Counted from the stretch's first letter, positions 8,886 through 19,731 are shown. The stretch is DNA of 64,000 bases from Enterobacter hormaechei subsp. xiangfangensis (GCF_001729785.1 NZ_CP017183.1:3100001-3164000); one strand, 5' to 3'. Notes: a model not told the origin generated them from the letters alone. Translations and numbers: made by a program.

Positions 8886-9910
8886 TGTCGCGTTTAAGCC
8901 CCGTCAATCAGGCCCGCTGGGCGCGCTTTCGCCACAACCGTCGCGGCTACTGGTCGCTGTGGATCTTCGCCGTCCTGTTCGCTTTAAGTATGTGTTCGGA
9001 ACTGATTGCCAACGATAAACCCCTGCTGGTGCATTTCAAAGACCGCTGGTATGTACCGGTGCTTACTACCTATAGCGAAAGCGATTTTGGCGGCCCATTT
9101 GCGACGCCAGCCGAGTACCAGGATCCCTGGTTACGTGAGCAGATAGCGCAGCACGGCTGGGCTATCTGGGCACCGATTCGTTTTGGCGCGAACAGTATTA
9201 ACTTCGCCACGTCTACCCCCTTCCCTTCGCCGCCTTCCGCGCAAAACTGGCTGGGAACGGACGCCAACGGCGGCGATGTGCTGGCGCGTATCCTCTATGG
9301 CACCCGCATCTCGCTCCTGTTTGGGCTGATGCTGACGCTCTTTAGCAGCGTAATGGGCGTTGTGGCGGGCGCCGTGCAAGGCTATTACGGGGGTAAAATA
9401 GATTTATGGGGACAGCGCGTGATTGAAGTCTGGTCCGGTATGCCAACGCTGTTTCTGATTATCCTGCTGTCCAGTGTGGTACAGCCTGGCTTCTGGTGGC
9501 TGCTCGGGATCACCGTCCTGTTCGGCTGGATGGCGCTGGTCGGCGTGGTGCGCGCGGAGTTTCTGCGCACGCGGAATTACGACTATATTCGCGCCGCGCA
9601 AGCGTTAGGCGTGAGCGATCGCGCAATTATCTTCCGCCACATGCTTCCCAATGCGGTGGTGGCGACCCTCACCTTCCTGCCGTTTATTTTGTGCAGCTCC
9701 ATTACCACCCTGACGTCGCTTGATTTTCTTGGTTTCGGTTTGCCACTGGGCTCACCGTCCCTTGGCGAACTGCTGTTGCAGGGCAAAAACAATCTCCAGG
9801 CCCCCTGGCTGGGCATCACCGCATTCCTCTCCGTGGCGGTGCTGCTTTCCCTGCTGATTTTTATTGGCGAAGCCGTGCGCGATGCCTTCGATCCCAACAA
9901 GGCGGTATGA
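8885..9910 (+). CDS. yejE: YejE, second permease subunit of the YejABEF importer
   Basis: DppC/OppC-type permease partner of YejB. The N-terminal cytoplasmic segment and first membrane helix are followed by a periplasmic region, then the conserved core with GTDANGGDVLARILYGTRIS and the EAA-loop sequence RAAQALGVSDRAI. The length of 341 residues equals E. coli YejE. The start ATG overlaps the yejB stop (TGATG), and yejF begins one base after the stop, so the subunits are tightly coupled. Confidence 0.95.
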   Translation: MSRLSPVNQARWARFRHNRRGYWSLWIFAVLFALSMCSELIANDKPLLVHFKDRWYVPVLTTYSESDFGGPFATPAEYQDPWLREQIAQHGWAIWAPIRFGANSINFATSTPFPSPPSAQNWLGTDANGGDVLARILYGTRISLLFGLMLTLFSSVMGVVAGAVQGYYGGKIDLWGQRVIEVWSGMPTLFLIILLSSVVQPGFWWLLGITVLFGWMALVGVVRAEFLRTRNYDYIRAAQALGVSDRAIIFRHMLPNAVVATLTFLPFILCSSITTLTSLDFLGFGLPLGSPSLGELLLQGKNNLQAPWLGITAFLSVAVLLSLLIFIGEAVRDAFDPNKAV

Positions 9911-9911
9911 C

Positions 9912-11501
9912 ATGACCCGGCCTCTTCTGAGCATAGAAAACCTGTCGATTGCGTTTTCAAAGCAGGGCGAATCACGCACGGTAGTGACGGATTTATCGTT
10001 GCAGATCCAGCGCGGAGAGACGCTGGCGCTGGTCGGGGAATCCGGTTCCGGTAAAAGCGTCTCGGCACTTTCGGTGCTGCGCCTGCTCCCCTCCCCGCCG
10101 GTCAGCTATCCGCAGGGGGATATTCTGTTCCATGGACAATCGCTGCTGAACGCTGACGAGCAAACCCTGCGCGGCATTCGTGGCAATAAGATCGCCATGA
10201 TTTTTCAGGAGCCGATGGTGTCGCTCAACCCTCTGCATACGCTGGAAAAACAGCTCTATGAAGTGCTGTCCCTTCATCGGGGAATGCGTAAAGAGGCAGC
10301 GCGGGGTGAAATTCTGGACTGCCTTGAACGCACCGGTATTCGTCATGCGGCGAAACGGCTGAACGATTTCCCGCACCAGCTTTCCGGCGGCGAGCGCCAG
10401 CGCGTGATGATCGCAATGGCCCTGCTCACACGCCCCGAACTGCTGATTGCCGATGAACCCACCACCGCGCTGGACGTCACGGTGCAGGCGCAAATTCTGC
10501 AACTGCTGCGCGAGCTTCGCGACGAGCTGAACATGAGCCTGTTGTTCATTACGCACAACCTGAGCATCGTGAAAAAGCTTGCTGACACGGTGGCCGTGAT
10601 GCAAAACGGCCGCTGCGTGGAACAGAACCGGGCATCCGCCCTGCTGAGCGCGCCTCAGCACCCGTATACACAGCGCCTGCTCGATAGCGAACCCGCTGGC
10701 GACCCGGTTCCGCTTAACGCTGACTGCGCGCCGTTGCTGAGCGTTGAGGGGCTGTCGGTGTCATTCCCGATCCGCAAAGGCATTCTCCGTCGCGTGGTCG
10801 ATCACAATCATGTCCTGAAAGACATGAGTTTCGCTCTGCGTCCGGGTGAGTCGCTTGGGCTTGTGGGCGAATCCGGCTCGGGCAAAAGCACCACCGGCCT
10901 GGCGCTGCTGCGCCTGATCGCCTCTCAGGGAAGCATTGTCTTTGACGGCATGCCGCTGCAAAACCTGAATCGCCGGATGATGCTTCCTGTCCGCCCGCGG
11001 ATGCAGGTGGTATTTCAGGATCCAAACTCTTCGCTTAACCCGCGCCTGAGCGTATTACAGATTATTGAAGAGGGCCTGCGCGTCCACCAGCCGACAATGA
11101 CGGCGCAACAGCGTGAAATCGACGTGAAGCGGGTGATGGAGGAAGTGGGTTTAGATCCCGAGACCCGGCACCGGTATCCGGCTGAGTTTTCTGGCGGACA
11201 GCGCCAGCGTATAGCGATTGCCCGCGCGCTGATCCTGAAACCGGAGCTGATCGTGCTGGACGAGCCAACCTCTTCCCTGGACCGCACCGTGCAGGCGCAA
11301 ATTCTGGCGCTGCTGAAGGGGCTACAGGAAAAGCATCGGCTGGCCTATATCTTTATCAGCCACGATTTACAGGTGGTGCGTGCGCTTTGCCATCAGGTGG
11401 TGGTATTGCGGCAGGGAGAAGTCGTGGAGCAGGGAGAGTGCCAGCGCGTATTCACCGCGCCGACGCAGGATTACACGCGCCAGCTATTGTCCGCTGACTA
11501 G
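9912..11501 (+). CDS. yejF: YejF, duplicated ATPase of the YejABEF importer
   Basis: A single polypeptide with two ABC ATPase domains, replacing the separate D and F subunits of the Opp/Dpp systems. Each half shows a Walker A (GESGSGKS), an ABC signature (LSGGERQR, then FSGGQRQR) and a Walker B (LLIADEP, then LIVLDEP). Both nucleotide sites therefore look competent. I choose ATG 9912, one base after the yejE stop, over an upstream in-frame ATG inside yejE; this gives 529 residues as in E. coli. The stop lies only 3 bp from the convergent yejG stop, with no terminator between them. Confidence 0.95.
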   Translation: MTRPLLSIENLSIAFSKQGESRTVVTDLSLQIQRGETLALVGESGSGKSVSALSVLRLLPSPPVSYPQGDILFHGQSLLNADEQTLRGIRGNKIAMIFQEPMVSLNPLHTLEKQLYEVLSLHRGMRKEAARGEILDCLERTGIRHAAKRLNDFPHQLSGGERQRVMIAMALLTRPELLIADEPTTALDVTVQAQILQLLRELRDELNMSLLFITHNLSIVKKLADTVAVMQNGRCVEQNRASALLSAPQHPYTQRLLDSEPAGDPVPLNADCAPLLSVEGLSVSFPIRKGILRRVVDHNHVLKDMSFALRPGESLGLVGESGSGKSTTGLALLRLIASQGSIVFDGMPLQNLNRRMMLPVRPRMQVVFQDPNSSLNPRLSVLQIIEEGLRVHQPTMTAQQREIDVKRVMEEVGLDPETRHRYPAEFSGGQRQRIAIARALILKPELIVLDEPTSSLDRTVQAQILALLKGLQEKHRLAYIFISHDLQVVRALCHQVVVLRQGEVVEQGECQRVFTAPTQDYTRQLLSAD

Positions 11502-11504
11502 CAC

Positions 11505-11849
11505 TCAGAAAGGGTATTGACCGGAGAACGGCTCGGCAATGGCCACGCCGAAGTTTTTCAGACGACAGGTGGCGGCAAACTCATCCTGGCTGTTAACAAA
11601 CAGGCACGGCTCACCTTCGCATTCCAGCACGGAGCTGTCCACTTCGATGTCCGTCAGCGCCTGGCTGAGACGTTCCATAACCGGCCACGCATTTTCATCG
11701 CTCGGGCTGAGCAGTTTGAGCGCCACCAGGCAATTATCCTCCCCGGCAACGCTTTGCGGAATCGGTTCAACTTTCGAACCTGCAAAACCCGTCGACCAGC
11801 GATAGCTCTGGGGCAAGCGATGGACAATGGAGAGTTGTAATGTATTCAC
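11505..11849 (-). CDS. yejG: YejG, conserved small protein of unknown function
   Basis: A 114-residue cytoplasmic protein with no signal peptide or membrane segment. Sequence and position (convergent with yejF, before bcr) identify it as the enterobacterial YejG family. Typical segments are [15 protein letters not shown] near the start and [14 protein letters not shown] near the end. Its biochemical role is not established from the sequence. Confidence 0.9.
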   Translation of the reverse strand: MNTLQLSIVHRLPQSYRWSTGFAGSKVEPIPQSVAGEDNCLVALKLLSPSDENAWPVMERLSQALTDIEVDSSVLECEGEPCLFVNSQDEFAATCRLKNFGVAIAEPFSGQYPF

Positions 11850-12097
11850 GTTCAGATCCCCGGAAGCAAATTTACTTCACAATTTATTTACATTTATAGT
11901 AACACATCATCGACAACCTGCACTGTTTAGCGGATTTTATAGGCGTTGCAGGCTCGCGTCGGCGCTATATGTACCCGTTTCTGCGATCTAACTCAACCTT
12001 TTTAAATACAATGATGTGACTTTTTACATAAATAGATTTTACATAAAAGAAACAAACACAGGGTAAACGAACGTAGGGTTGGTTGATATGGGTCAAC
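11850..12097. other. yejG upstream region, no gene seen
   Basis: This A+T-rich interval should contain the yejG promoter on the minus strand. I see no convincing reading frame, RNA gene or repeat in it. Confidence 0.5.
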
Positions 12098-12119
12098 AAA
12101 AAGGCCCGTATCGGGCCTT
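12098..12119 (-). terminator. Intrinsic terminator after bcr
   Basis: Read on the minus strand, AAGGCCCG/CGGGCCTT forms an 8-bp stem with a 3-nt loop followed by a short T-run, seven bases beyond the bcr stop. Confidence 0.8.
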
Positions 12120-12125
12120 AAGTGG

Positions 12126-13325
12126 TCATTTATGCGCCGTCTTTCGCGGCCGGCTGGCGTAAAGATAAAAAAGAATGGAGCAGGTCGCGCAGAGGGCAAT
12201 CGCCCACAGCATCGGCCAGGCGGTATTAAACGTCGCCGTCGAGAGCAGCGCCCCGACTATCGCGCCAATCCCGAAACGGAACGTTCCTGCCAGCGACGAG
12301 GCGGTACCCGCCATATGCGGGAATTCGTCGAGGATCACCGCCATCGCGTTGGATGAAACCATCGACACGCAGCCGACAAACGCCGCCACGCCCACCACCA
12401 GCGCCCAGAAACCGACGCCCAGCAACGCGCTCAATACCAGCCAGATAGCCATCACGAACTGGATCCACAGCCCGGCGCGGAACATATTCAGCGCCCCAAC
12501 CCGCCGGACAAAGCGGCTGTTGATAATGGTCATCACAAACAGGAACACAATATTCAGCGCGAAGTAGTAACCAAAATGCTGGGGTGACACATGGTTCAGT
12601 TCGATGTACACAAACGGCCCCGCGCTCAGGAACGAGAACATTCCGGCAAAGCTGAAGCCGCTGGCAAGCATATAACTGAGCACACGCTTATGGCGAAACA
12701 GCGAGGCAAAGTTGCCAAGCGTGGTGCGAACGTGGAACTTCTGACGTCGCTCGACCGGCAGCGTTTCATCGATAAAGACGAAGATCATCACCGAGGCCAG
12801 CAGCGCGGCAATCGCCAGGATCCAGAAAATCGCATGCCAGCTGAACCAAACCAGCACCGCCCCGCCCACCATGGGGGCGACCAGCGGCGCAATTGTCGTG
12901 ACCAGCATGACGAACGACATCATGCGTGAGAACTCTTCCTTCGGGTAGACGTCGCGCATCAGCGCGTTAATTACCACGCTTGCCGCAGCCGCCGCCAGGC
13001 CATGGAAGAAACGCATCACAATCAGCTGATCGATACTCTGCGCCAGCGCGCAGGCCACCGCCGCCGCGGCAAATATCAATGTCCCCCCCAGAATAACTGG
13101 TTTACGCCCCAGGCTGTCTGCCATTGGGCCATAAAAGAGCTGGCCGAGCGCAAAACCAAGAATGTAGGTGCTGAGCGTCATCTGTGCGCTGCCTGCCGGT
13201 ACGCCAAACTGCGCGGAAATCACCGGCAGCGCGGGCAGATACATATCGATAGACAGCGGCATCAGCATGGCCAACAGGCCAAGGATAAATACGATTTTAA
13301 ACGACGAGTGTGGCCTGGTGGTCAC
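12126..13325 (-). CDS. bcr: Bcr, MFS multidrug efflux transporter (Bcr/CflA family)
   Basis: A proton-driven 12-helix major facilitator exporter, linked in E. coli to bicyclomycin, sulfonamide and dipeptide export. The MFS motif A between helices 2 and 3 reads [16 protein letters not shown]. Helix 4 is followed by [14 protein letters not shown] and the segment [14 protein letters not shown]. The start is GTG at 13325, preceded by AGGAG six bases upstream. The length is 399 residues (I recall 396 in E. coli). It lies 15 bp downstream of rsuA, suggesting an rsuA-bcr operon. Confidence 0.95.
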   Translation of the reverse strand: MTTRPHSSFKIVFILGLLAMLMPLSIDMYLPALPVISAQFGVPAGSAQMTLSTYILGFALGQLFYGPMADSLGRKPVILGGTLIFAAAAVACALAQSIDQLIVMRFFHGLAAAAASVVINALMRDVYPKEEFSRMMSFVMLVTTIAPLVAPMVGGAVLVWFSWHAIFWILAIAALLASVMIFVFIDETLPVERRQKFHVRTTLGNFASLFRHKRVLSYMLASGFSFAGMFSFLSAGPFVYIELNHVSPQHFGYYFALNIVFLFVMTIINSRFVRRVGALNMFRAGLWIQFVMAIWLVLSALLGVGFWALVVGVAAFVGCVSMVSSNAMAVILDEFPHMAGTASSLAGTFRFGIGAIVGALLSTATFNTAWPMLWAIALCATCSILFYLYASRPRKTAHK

Positions 13326-13340
13326 AGGGTTCTCCTGAAT

Positions 13341-14048
13341 TTAGCGTGAAGGCAGCCCGACGCTGGCAATCTCTTCTTCCGTCAGCGGGCGATATTCCCC
13401 TGGCGCCAGGTCTGGATCGAGTGCAATCGCGCCGATACGTTCACGATGCAGCCCCACAACGTGGTTGCCCACGGCGGCAAACATCCGTTTCACCTGGTGA
13501 TAGCGGCCTTCACTGATGGTCAGGCGCACGTCGGTTGGAGTGATGATTTCCAGCACCGCCGGTTTGGTCAGATCTTTTTCATTATGCAGCTGAACGCCTT
13601 TTGCGAACTGCTCTGCCGTGTCATCCGAGACCGGAGACTCAAGCGTCACCCGATAGGTTTTCTCACAGTGATGGCGCGGGGAGGTGATGCGATGCGACCA
13701 CTGGCCGTCATCGGTCATCAGCACCAGGCCGGTGGTATCGATATCCAGTCGCCCTGCCGCATGCAGCTTGTGCGCCACAGGTTCGTCGAGGAAGTAGAGC
13801 ACCGTCGGGTGATCCGGATCGTCCGTTGAACAGACGTAACCTTCCGGTTTGTTGAGCATGAAGTAGCGCGGGCCATTCTGCTGGGTCAGCGGGTTGCCGT
13901 CATACTCCACCTGGTGCTCAGGCTGGAGTTTAAAAGCGCTGTCTTTCACAATGTCGCCGTCCACGGTTACGCGGCTGGCGCGAATTTCACGCCCGGCAAT
14001 AGCGCGGCTTACGCCGAGTTGCTGAGCGATAAACTTATCAAGTCGCAT
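13341..14048 (-). CDS. rsuA: RsuA, 16S rRNA pseudouridine(516) synthase
   Basis: Converts U516 of 16S rRNA to pseudouridine. An N-terminal S4-like RNA-binding domain ([16 protein letters not shown]) precedes the catalytic domain with the motif [14 protein letters not shown], whose Asp is the catalytic residue. The length is 235 residues. It is divergent from radD and upstream of bcr. Confidence 0.95.
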   Translation of the reverse strand: MRLDKFIAQQLGVSRAIAGREIRASRVTVDGDIVKDSAFKLQPEHQVEYDGNPLTQQNGPRYFMLNKPEGYVCSTDDPDHPTVLYFLDEPVAHKLHAAGRLDIDTTGLVLMTDDGQWSHRITSPRHHCEKTYRVTLESPVSDDTAEQFAKGVQLHNEKDLTKPAVLEIITPTDVRLTISEGRYHQVKRMFAAVGNHVVGLHRERIGAIALDPDLAPGEYRPLTEEEIASVGLPSR

Positions 14049-14120
14049 GAAATCTTTTTAGCCTTAATGGTGCTGGAAGTCGGACTACGCGTCCGAAAAA
14101 GAAGCAGTCAGAAACAGTTC

Positions 14121-14148
14121 AGTATAATGGTCTGGTTGCGCCACTCAA
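14121..14148 (-). promoter_or_regulatory. Candidate rsuA promoter
   Basis: On the minus strand, TTGAGT (14148-14143) and TATACT (14126-14121) are separated by 16 bp, about 73 bp upstream of the rsuA start. This is a consensus match only. Confidence 0.35.
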
Positions 14149-14199
14149 GGGAAAAAGTTTCGTGGCATACTATATGCGAGTTAACTGAATAGAGAAGCC

Positions 14200-15960
14200 A
14201 TGACGTTCACATTACGCCCCTATCAGCAGGAAGCCGTTGATGCCACCCTCGCCTGGTTTCGCAAGCATCGGGAGCCCGCCGCCATCGTACTCCCGACCGG
14301 AGCCGGCAAAAGCCTGGTGATTGCCGAACTGGCGCGCCTGGCCCGCGGACGCGTGCTGGTGCTGGCGCACGTCAAAGAGCTGGTGGCGCAAAACCACGCC
14401 AAATATTGCGCGCTCGGCCTGGAGGCCGACATTTTTGCCGCCGGACTGAAGCGCAAAGAGAGCCACGGAAAAGTGGTGTTTGGCAGCGTACAATCCGTTG
14501 CGCGCAACCTGGAACTGTTTCGCAGCGAGTTTTCCCTGCTGATTGTCGATGAGTGTCATCGCATCAGCGATGACGACGACAGCCAGTATCAGCAAATCCT
14601 CACTCATCTGAAAAAGGTGAATCCTCACCTCCGTCTGCTTGGCCTCACCGCCACGCCGTTTCGTCTGGGCAAGGGCTGGATTTATCAGTTTCATTATCAC
14701 GGCATGGTGCGTGGCGATGAAAAGGCCCTGTTCCGCGACTGTATCTATGAGCTTCCGCTGCGCTACATGATCAAGCACGGCTACCTGACGCCGCCGGAGC
14801 GGCTGGATATGCCCGTCGTGCAGTACGATTTCAGCCGCTTACAGGCGCAGAGCAACGGGCTGTTCAGCGAGGCAGATCTTAACCATGAGCTGAAAAAACA
14901 GAAGCGGATCACGCCGCATATCATCAGCCAGATTGAAGAGTTCGCACAAACGCGCAAAGGGGTGATGATTTTTGCTGCCACTGTCGAACACGCGCGCGAA
15001 ATTACGGGGCTGCTGCCCGCCGACGACGCGGCGTTAATTACCGGTGAAACCCCCGGCCCGGAGCGCGACAGCCTGATCGAGGACTTCAAAGCTCAGCGGT
15101 TCCGCTATCTGGTGAATGTCTCCGTACTAACCACCGGCTTTGACGCCCCGCACGTCGACCTGATTGCGATTCTTCGCCCGACGGAATCCGTCAGCCTGTA
15201 TCAGCAGATTGTTGGCCGCGGGCTGCGTCTGGCGCCGGGCAAAACCGACTGTCTGATCCTTGATTACGCCGGTAACCCGCACGATCTCTATTCGCCAGAA
15301 GTAGGCACGCCAAAAGGCAAGAGCGACAACGTTCCCGTTCAGGTTTTTTGCCCTGCCTGCGGGTTTGCCAACACCTTCTGGGGGAAAACCACCGCCGACG
15401 GCACGCTGATTGAACATTTTGGCCGCCGCTGTCAGGGCTGGTTTGAAGACGATGAAGGCCATCGCGAACAGTGTGATTTCCGCTTCCGCTTCAAAAACTG
15501 CCCGCAGTGCAACGCTGAAAACGACATTGCCGCCCGCCGCTGTCGGGAGTGCGACACGGTCCTAGTCGACCCGGACGACATGCTGAAAGCAGCGCTGAAA
15601 CTAAAGGATGCGCTGGTGCTGCGCTGTTCCGGCATGGCCTTACAACCCGGCGCGGATGAAAAAGGCGAGTGGCTAAAAATCACCTATTACGACGAGGATG
15701 GCGCAGACGTCAGCGAGCGGTTCCGGGTCCAGACGTCCGCCCAGCGCACCGCGTTCGAGCAGCTCTTTATCCGCCCGCATACCCGCACGCCTGGCGTACC
15801 GCTGCGCTGGCTAACCGTTGCCGATATCGTGCGCCAGCAGGCGTTGCTGCGGCATCCTGATTTTGTTGTCGCCCGCAAAAAAGGGCAGTTCTGGCAGGTA
15901 CGTGAGAAGGTCTTTGACTATGAAGGACGCTTTCGCCGGGCAAACGAATTGCGCGGTTAA
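14200..15960 (+). CDS. radD: RadD (YejH), SF2 DNA-repair ATPase
   Basis: A superfamily 2 helicase-like protein that helps repair double-strand breaks and stimulates RecA-mediated strand exchange in E. coli. Motif I is LPTGAGKS, motif II is VDECH (a DECH box), motif III is GLTATP, and motif VI is [13 protein letters not shown]. After the helicase core comes a cysteine-rich zinc-binding region with CPACG, CPQC and CREC pairs, followed by a C-terminal domain. The length of 586 residues matches E. coli. It is divergent from rsuA with about 150 bp between. Confidence 0.95.
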   Translation: MTFTLRPYQQEAVDATLAWFRKHREPAAIVLPTGAGKSLVIAELARLARGRVLVLAHVKELVAQNHAKYCALGLEADIFAAGLKRKESHGKVVFGSVQSVARNLELFRSEFSLLIVDECHRISDDDDSQYQQILTHLKKVNPHLRLLGLTATPFRLGKGWIYQFHYHGMVRGDEKALFRDCIYELPLRYMIKHGYLTPPERLDMPVVQYDFSRLQAQSNGLFSEADLNHELKKQKRITPHIISQIEEFAQTRKGVMIFAATVEHAREITGLLPADDAALITGETPGPERDSLIEDFKAQRFRYLVNVSVLTTGFDAPHVDLIAILRPTESVSLYQQIVGRGLRLAPGKTDCLILDYAGNPHDLYSPEVGTPKGKSDNVPVQVFCPACGFANTFWGKTTADGTLIEHFGRRCQGWFEDDEGHREQCDFRFRFKNCPQCNAENDIAARRCRECDTVLVDPDDMLKAALKLKDALVLRCSGMALQPGADEKGEWLKITYYDEDGADVSERFRVQTSAQRTAFEQLFIRPHTRTPGVPLRWLTVADIVRQQALLRHPDFVVARKKGQFWQVREKVFDYEGRFRRANELRG

Positions 15961-16085
15961 CGGGACTTTTCGTTGATGCGCGAGCCATTTGAGTATAAAA
16001 TGCCGCCCGCTTCACATCCGTGAGGCAGAACACGCACCTGCTGCTGGGTCGCCTGTAGTAGGGTTTTAAATACAGAGAGAAATCA

Positions 16086-16370
16086 ATGTTCACTATCGAA
16101 GCAGAAGTACGTAACGTGCAGGGTAAGGGTGCGAGCCGCCGCCTGCGTACCGCAAACAAGTTCCCGGCTATCGTTTACGGTGGCGAAGCTGCTCCAGTTG
16201 CTATTGAACTGGATCACGACAAAGTATGGAACATGCAGACCAAAGCTGAGTTCTACAGCGAAGTTCTGACCATCGTTGTTGGCGGTAAAGAAGAAAAAGT
16301 GAAAGTTCAGGCTGTTCAGCGTCACGCGTTCAAGCCAAAACTGACTCACATCGACTTCGTTCGCGCGTAA
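16086..16370 (+). CDS. rplY: RplY, 50S ribosomal protein L25
   Basis: The 94-residue short form of L25, which binds 5S rRNA loop E. It begins [21 protein letters not shown] and ends HIDFVRA, as in E. coli. Within the 125-bp gap from radD, TTGATG (15973) and TATAAA (15994) may form its promoter. A strong terminator follows. Confidence 0.97.
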   Translation: MFTIEAEVRNVQGKGASRRLRTANKFPAIVYGGEAAPVAIELDHDKVWNMQTKAEFYSEVLTIVVGGKEEKVKVQAVQRHAFKPKLTHIDFVRA

Positions 16371-16386
16371 TCGCAAACCTGTCGAG

Positions 16387-16414
16387 AAAAACCCCGCGTT
16401 TGCGGGGTTTTTTT
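16387..16414 (+). terminator. Intrinsic terminator after rplY
   Basis: A CCCCGC/GCGGGG stem with a GTTT loop (16392-16407) is preceded by AAAAA and followed by seven T residues. It could serve ndpA on the other strand as well. Confidence 0.9.
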
Positions 16415-16421
16415 ATGGCTG

Positions 16422-17429
16422 TTACTTACCGCCTGAGGTGCGACGCTGAAGCTGGTCGCGCAGATTCGGCGGCGTGCCTTTAATGGTCAGCGTGTCGGTG
16501 GCCGGGTCCCAGAAGATACGTTCCCCGAGCAGCATGGCATCAAAGTTAATGGTTAACCCACCGCCGCTACCGGCAAATTTCGTCAGCTGACGCAGCGTAC
16601 TGCGATCCGCCGGGAAGCTCTCTTCCAGCTCATAGCCTTTTTCCGCGGTAAATTCCTGGAAGCTGACTTCGCTGACGCCTGCCAGCTCTTTGGACAGCGA
16701 CTCCAGCTCAATCTCTTCCCCGGCCTGTAACTGCTCGTTGCAGTAGCTGTAAACCTGCTGACGCACGTTTTGACGCTCAGATTTATCAAGCTGCGCCTCA
16801 GCCGTAAAGTCATCCACCGCCTGGAGGAGACCTTTGTTCTGCGCTTTGGCATTCAGCCCTTCGCTGGCACCGAGGAAGTCCATAAAGAAATCGGCCACTT
16901 TGCGGCCCACGCGACCTTTAAGGAAGGTCAGGTAGCGCGTCGATTCCGGGTTGGTTTCCCATTCGGTTAAATCGATACGCGCCACAATATCCGCATGGTT
17001 GATATCCAGGTAGTGCGTTGAGCTGATATCCAGCTGCTCGTTCACGCGCATGCTGCTTAAGTTATTCAGCACGGTGACCAGGAGATACTCTACCGCCAGA
17101 TAGCGGTAGTGGCAGAACAGGACGATACCGCCATCGGCGAAGGGATATTTCGCCAGCTCGTCACGCAGACGGCCAGTAGCAGCGCGGCTGAATGCCAGGA
17201 AATCCTCTTCGCCCTGACGTTGCAGGCGCAGGCTATCCGCCAGTTCGCTCTCTTCGCTGAACAAGCCATAGGCTTTATTTTTCGCGCTGTAGACGCGATG
17301 CAACTCCGCCATCATCTCGACAACGGTAGGCGTTGGTTCCAGTAACGAATCGCGCAGCACCACTTCAAGGGTTTGCTCATCACGCTTGATAAGCTGGTGC
17401 AAGGCAATCTGGTTGATTTCCAGACTCAT
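16422..17429 (-). CDS. ndpA: NdpA (YejK), nucleoid-associated protein
   Basis: A conserved nucleoid-associated protein, reported in E. coli to interact with topoisomerase IV. It begins [18 protein letters not shown] and the length of 335 residues equals the E. coli product. No membrane segment is seen. It is transcribed toward rplY and divergent from yejL. Confidence 0.95.
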   Translation of the reverse strand: MSLEINQIALHQLIKRDEQTLEVVLRDSLLEPTPTVVEMMAELHRVYSAKNKAYGLFSEESELADSLRLQRQGEEDFLAFSRAATGRLRDELAKYPFADGGIVLFCHYRYLAVEYLLVTVLNNLSSMRVNEQLDISSTHYLDINHADIVARIDLTEWETNPESTRYLTFLKGRVGRKVADFFMDFLGASEGLNAKAQNKGLLQAVDDFTAEAQLDKSERQNVRQQVYSYCNEQLQAGEEIELESLSKELAGVSEVSFQEFTAEKGYELEESFPADRSTLRQLTKFAGSGGGLTINFDAMLLGERIFWDPATDTLTIKGTPPNLRDQLQRRTSGGK

Positions 17430-17563
17430 GATAAACTCTCCTTTTAGACCGGGCGGTATTCAACCACCACCAACGCATGTGTGCAACAGAAGATAAAAAA
17501 GGGGAAAAAAAGCTGTTGCTACGGTAATATGTCGCCCTTCTCCCAACAAACTGATTTTGATTT

Positions 17564-17791
17564 ATGCCACAACATTCCCGCTACAGTGACGAACACGTTG
17601 AACAACTGCTCAGTGAGCTGGTCAACGTACTGGAAAAACATAAAACGCCAACCGATCTCTCCCTGATGGTTTTGGGAAATATGGTTACCAACCTGATCAA
17701 TACCAGCGTTGCTCCGGCTCAGCGTCAGGCGATCGCCAAATCTTTCGCCCAGGCTTTGCAGTCCTCCGTTAGCGACGACCAGGCACACTAA
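17564..17791 (+). CDS. yejL: YejL, small conserved protein (DUF1414)
   Basis: A 75-residue cytoplasmic protein of unknown function, begins [19 protein letters not shown] and carries [15 protein letters not shown]. It sits 19 bp upstream of yejM, as in E. coli, so the two are probably cotranscribed. Confidence 0.93.
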   Translation: MPQHSRYSDEHVEQLLSELVNVLEKHKTPTDLSLMVLGNMVTNLINTSVAPAQRQAIAKSFAQALQSSVSDDQAH

Positions 17792-17810
17792 GGGAAACGA
17801 ACAACAGTTT

Positions 17811-19571
17811 ATGGTGACGAATCGTCAGCGCTACCGTGAAAAAGTCTCCCAGATGGTCAGCTGGGGGCACTGGTTTGCCCTGTTCAACATTCTGTTGGCG
17901 ATGGTGCTCGGCTGCCGTTATCTGTTTGTGGCGGACTGGCCAACCACATTAACCGGGCGCGTCTACTCGTGGATGAGCCTTGTGGGTCACTTTAGCTTTC
18001 TGGTCTTCGCCACCTATCTGCTGATCCTGTTCCCACTGACGTTTATCGTCATGTCGCAGCGGCTGATGCGCTTCCTGTCTGCCATTCTTGCAACGGCGGG
18101 CATGACGCTGTTGCTGATCGACAGCGAAGTCTTTACCCGATTCCACCTGCACCTGAATCCTGTCGTCTGGGAGCTGGTGATTAACCCGGATCAGAACGAG
18201 ACCGCGCGCGACTGGCAGCTGATGTTTATCAGCGTGCCGATTATCCTGCTGATCGAAATGCTGTTCGCCACGTGGAGCTGGCAAAAACTCCGCAGTCTGA
18301 CCCGACGCCGCCATTATGCGAAGCCCGTCGCGGCGCTCTTTTTCGCCTCATTTATCGGTTCGCACCTGATGTATATCTGGGCAGATGCGAACTTCTACCG
18401 CCCGATTACCATGCAGCGCGCAAACCTGCCGCTCTCCTATCCGATGACGGCGCGTCGTTTCCTCGAAAAACACGGCCTGCTGGACGCGCAGGAGTATCAG
18501 CGTCGTCTGGTCGAACAGGGTAATCCGGAAGCGGTCAGCGTGCAGTATCCCCTGAGCGATCTGAAATATCGCGACATGGGGCGCGGTCAGAACGTGCTGC
18601 TGATTACCGTCGATGGCCTGAACTATTCCCGCTATGAGAAGCAGATGCCAGCGCTGGCTGAATTCGCTGAGAACAATATCGTATTCACTCAGCATATGAG
18701 CTCCGGTAATTCGACCGACGCGGGTATTTTCGGCCTGTTCTATGGCATTTCACCGAGCTATATGGACGGCGTGCTGTCGGCCCGTATTCCGGCGGCATTG
18801 ATTACCGGGCTTAATCAGCAGGGCTACCAGCTGGGGCTGTTCGCCTCTGATGGTTTCAACAGCTCGCTGTACCGCCAGGCGCTGCTGTCTGATTTCTCAC
18901 TGCCCGCCGCGCAGAGCCAGTCTGACGATCGGACCGCTGACCAGTGGATAGACTGGCTGAAGCGCTATGCGCAGGAAGATAACCGCTGGTTCTCCTGGGT
19001 TGCGTTTAACGGCACAACGCTTGATGACAGCAATCAGAAAGGCTTCGCGCGCCGCTATAGCCGTGCGGCGGGCGATGTTGATGCGCAGATCGGCCGCGTG
19101 CTGACCGCCCTGCGCGACGCGGGCAAGCTGGATAATACGGTCGTGATTATCACGGCGGGGCATGGCGTGCCGCTCGGCGACGAGGCGAAGGGCATGGAGT
19201 GGTCGCGTCCGAACCTGCATGTTCCCCTGGTGATCCACTGGCCGGGCACTCCCGCGCAGCGCATCAACATGCTGACCGACCATAAAGACGTCATGACCAC
19301 GTTAATGCAGCGGCTGCTGCACGTCAGCACACCGGCAATTGAGTACTCGCAGGGCCAAGACCTCTTTAGCGCCACGCGGCGTCATAACTGGGTCACGGCT
19401 GCTGGCGGAAACACGCTGGTGGTGACCACACCGACGTTGTCCCTGGTGTTGAACAGCAACGGCAATTACCAGACGTATAGCCTCGAAGGTGAGAAGCTGA
19501 AAGACCAGAAACCGCAGCTCAGTTTGCTGTTGCAGGTGCTGACAGACGAGAAGCGCTTTATCGCTAACTGA
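17811..19571 (+). CDS. yejM: YejM/PbgA/LapC, inner-membrane regulator of LPS synthesis
   Basis: An essential envelope protein in E. coli that senses periplasmic-leaflet LPS and, through LapB, controls FtsH proteolysis of LpxC. Five N-terminal membrane helices (about residues 20-190) precede a periplasmic alkaline-phosphatase/sulfatase-fold domain. That domain contains VDGLNYSR (Asp268) and SSGNSTD (Thr302, the equivalent of the E. coli residue). At residue 451 the metal-site motif reads TAGHG. ATG 17811 gives 586 residues, as in E. coli; a longer in-frame opening at 17709 lies inside yejL and is rejected. The stop codon lies inside a perfect hairpin. Confidence 0.95.
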   Translation: MVTNRQRYREKVSQMVSWGHWFALFNILLAMVLGCRYLFVADWPTTLTGRVYSWMSLVGHFSFLVFATYLLILFPLTFIVMSQRLMRFLSAILATAGMTLLLIDSEVFTRFHLHLNPVVWELVINPDQNETARDWQLMFISVPIILLIEMLFATWSWQKLRSLTRRRHYAKPVAALFFASFIGSHLMYIWADANFYRPITMQRANLPLSYPMTARRFLEKHGLLDAQEYQRRLVEQGNPEAVSVQYPLSDLKYRDMGRGQNVLLITVDGLNYSRYEKQMPALAEFAENNIVFTQHMSSGNSTDAGIFGLFYGISPSYMDGVLSARIPAALITGLNQQGYQLGLFASDGFNSSLYRQALLSDFSLPAAQSQSDDRTADQWIDWLKRYAQEDNRWFSWVAFNGTTLDDSNQKGFARRYSRAAGDVDAQIGRVLTALRDAGKLDNTVVIITAGHGVPLGDEAKGMEWSRPNLHVPLVIHWPGTPAQRINMLTDHKDVMTTLMQRLLHVSTPAIEYSQGQDLFSATRRHNWVTAAGGNTLVVTTPTLSLVLNSNGNYQTYSLEGEKLKDQKPQLSLLLQVLTDEKRFIAN

Positions 19572-19590
19572 TTATTTATGAATCAGTTAG
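19564..19590 (+). other. Perfect 10-bp hairpin spanning the yejM stop
   Basis: CTAACTGATT (19564-19573) and AATCAGTTAG (19581-19590) pair perfectly around a 7-nt loop and enclose the yejM stop codon TGA. There is no following T-run, so it may act as a 3'-end protecting structure rather than a terminator. Confidence 0.6.
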
Positions 19591-19603
19591 CGTTGCTTGC
19601 CCC

Positions 19604-19638
19604 TTGCATTCAAAAAGGAATAGAGTAGTATTCCTTTT
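19604..19638 (+). promoter_or_regulatory. tRNA-Pro promoter overlapped by a perfect inverted repeat
   Basis: TTGCAT (19604-19609) and TAGTAT (19626-19631), 16 bp apart, form a plausible promoter just upstream of the tRNA. The segment AAAAGGAATA (19613-19622) and TATTCCTTTT (19629-19638) is a perfect 10-bp inverted repeat with a 6-nt loop that covers the -10. It also ends in T residues and so could double as a yejM terminator. Confidence 0.5.
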
Positions 19639-19644
19639 ATGCGT

Positions 19645-19721
19645 CGGCACGTAGCGCAGCCTGGTAGCGCACCGTCATGGGGTGTCGGGGGTCGGAGGTT
19701 CAAATCCTCTCGTGCCGACCA
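19645..19721 (+). tRNA. proL: tRNA-Pro (anticodon GGG)
   Basis: A 77-nt cloverleaf with acceptor CGGCACG/CGTGCCG, D arm GCGC...GCGC, anticodon loop ATGGGGT giving GGG at positions 34-36, T arm with TTCAAAT, and an encoded CCA end. It decodes CCC/CCU and matches E. coli proL in position after yejM. No integrated element is attached to its 3' end. Confidence 0.97.
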
Positions 19722-19731
19722 AAACTACACA

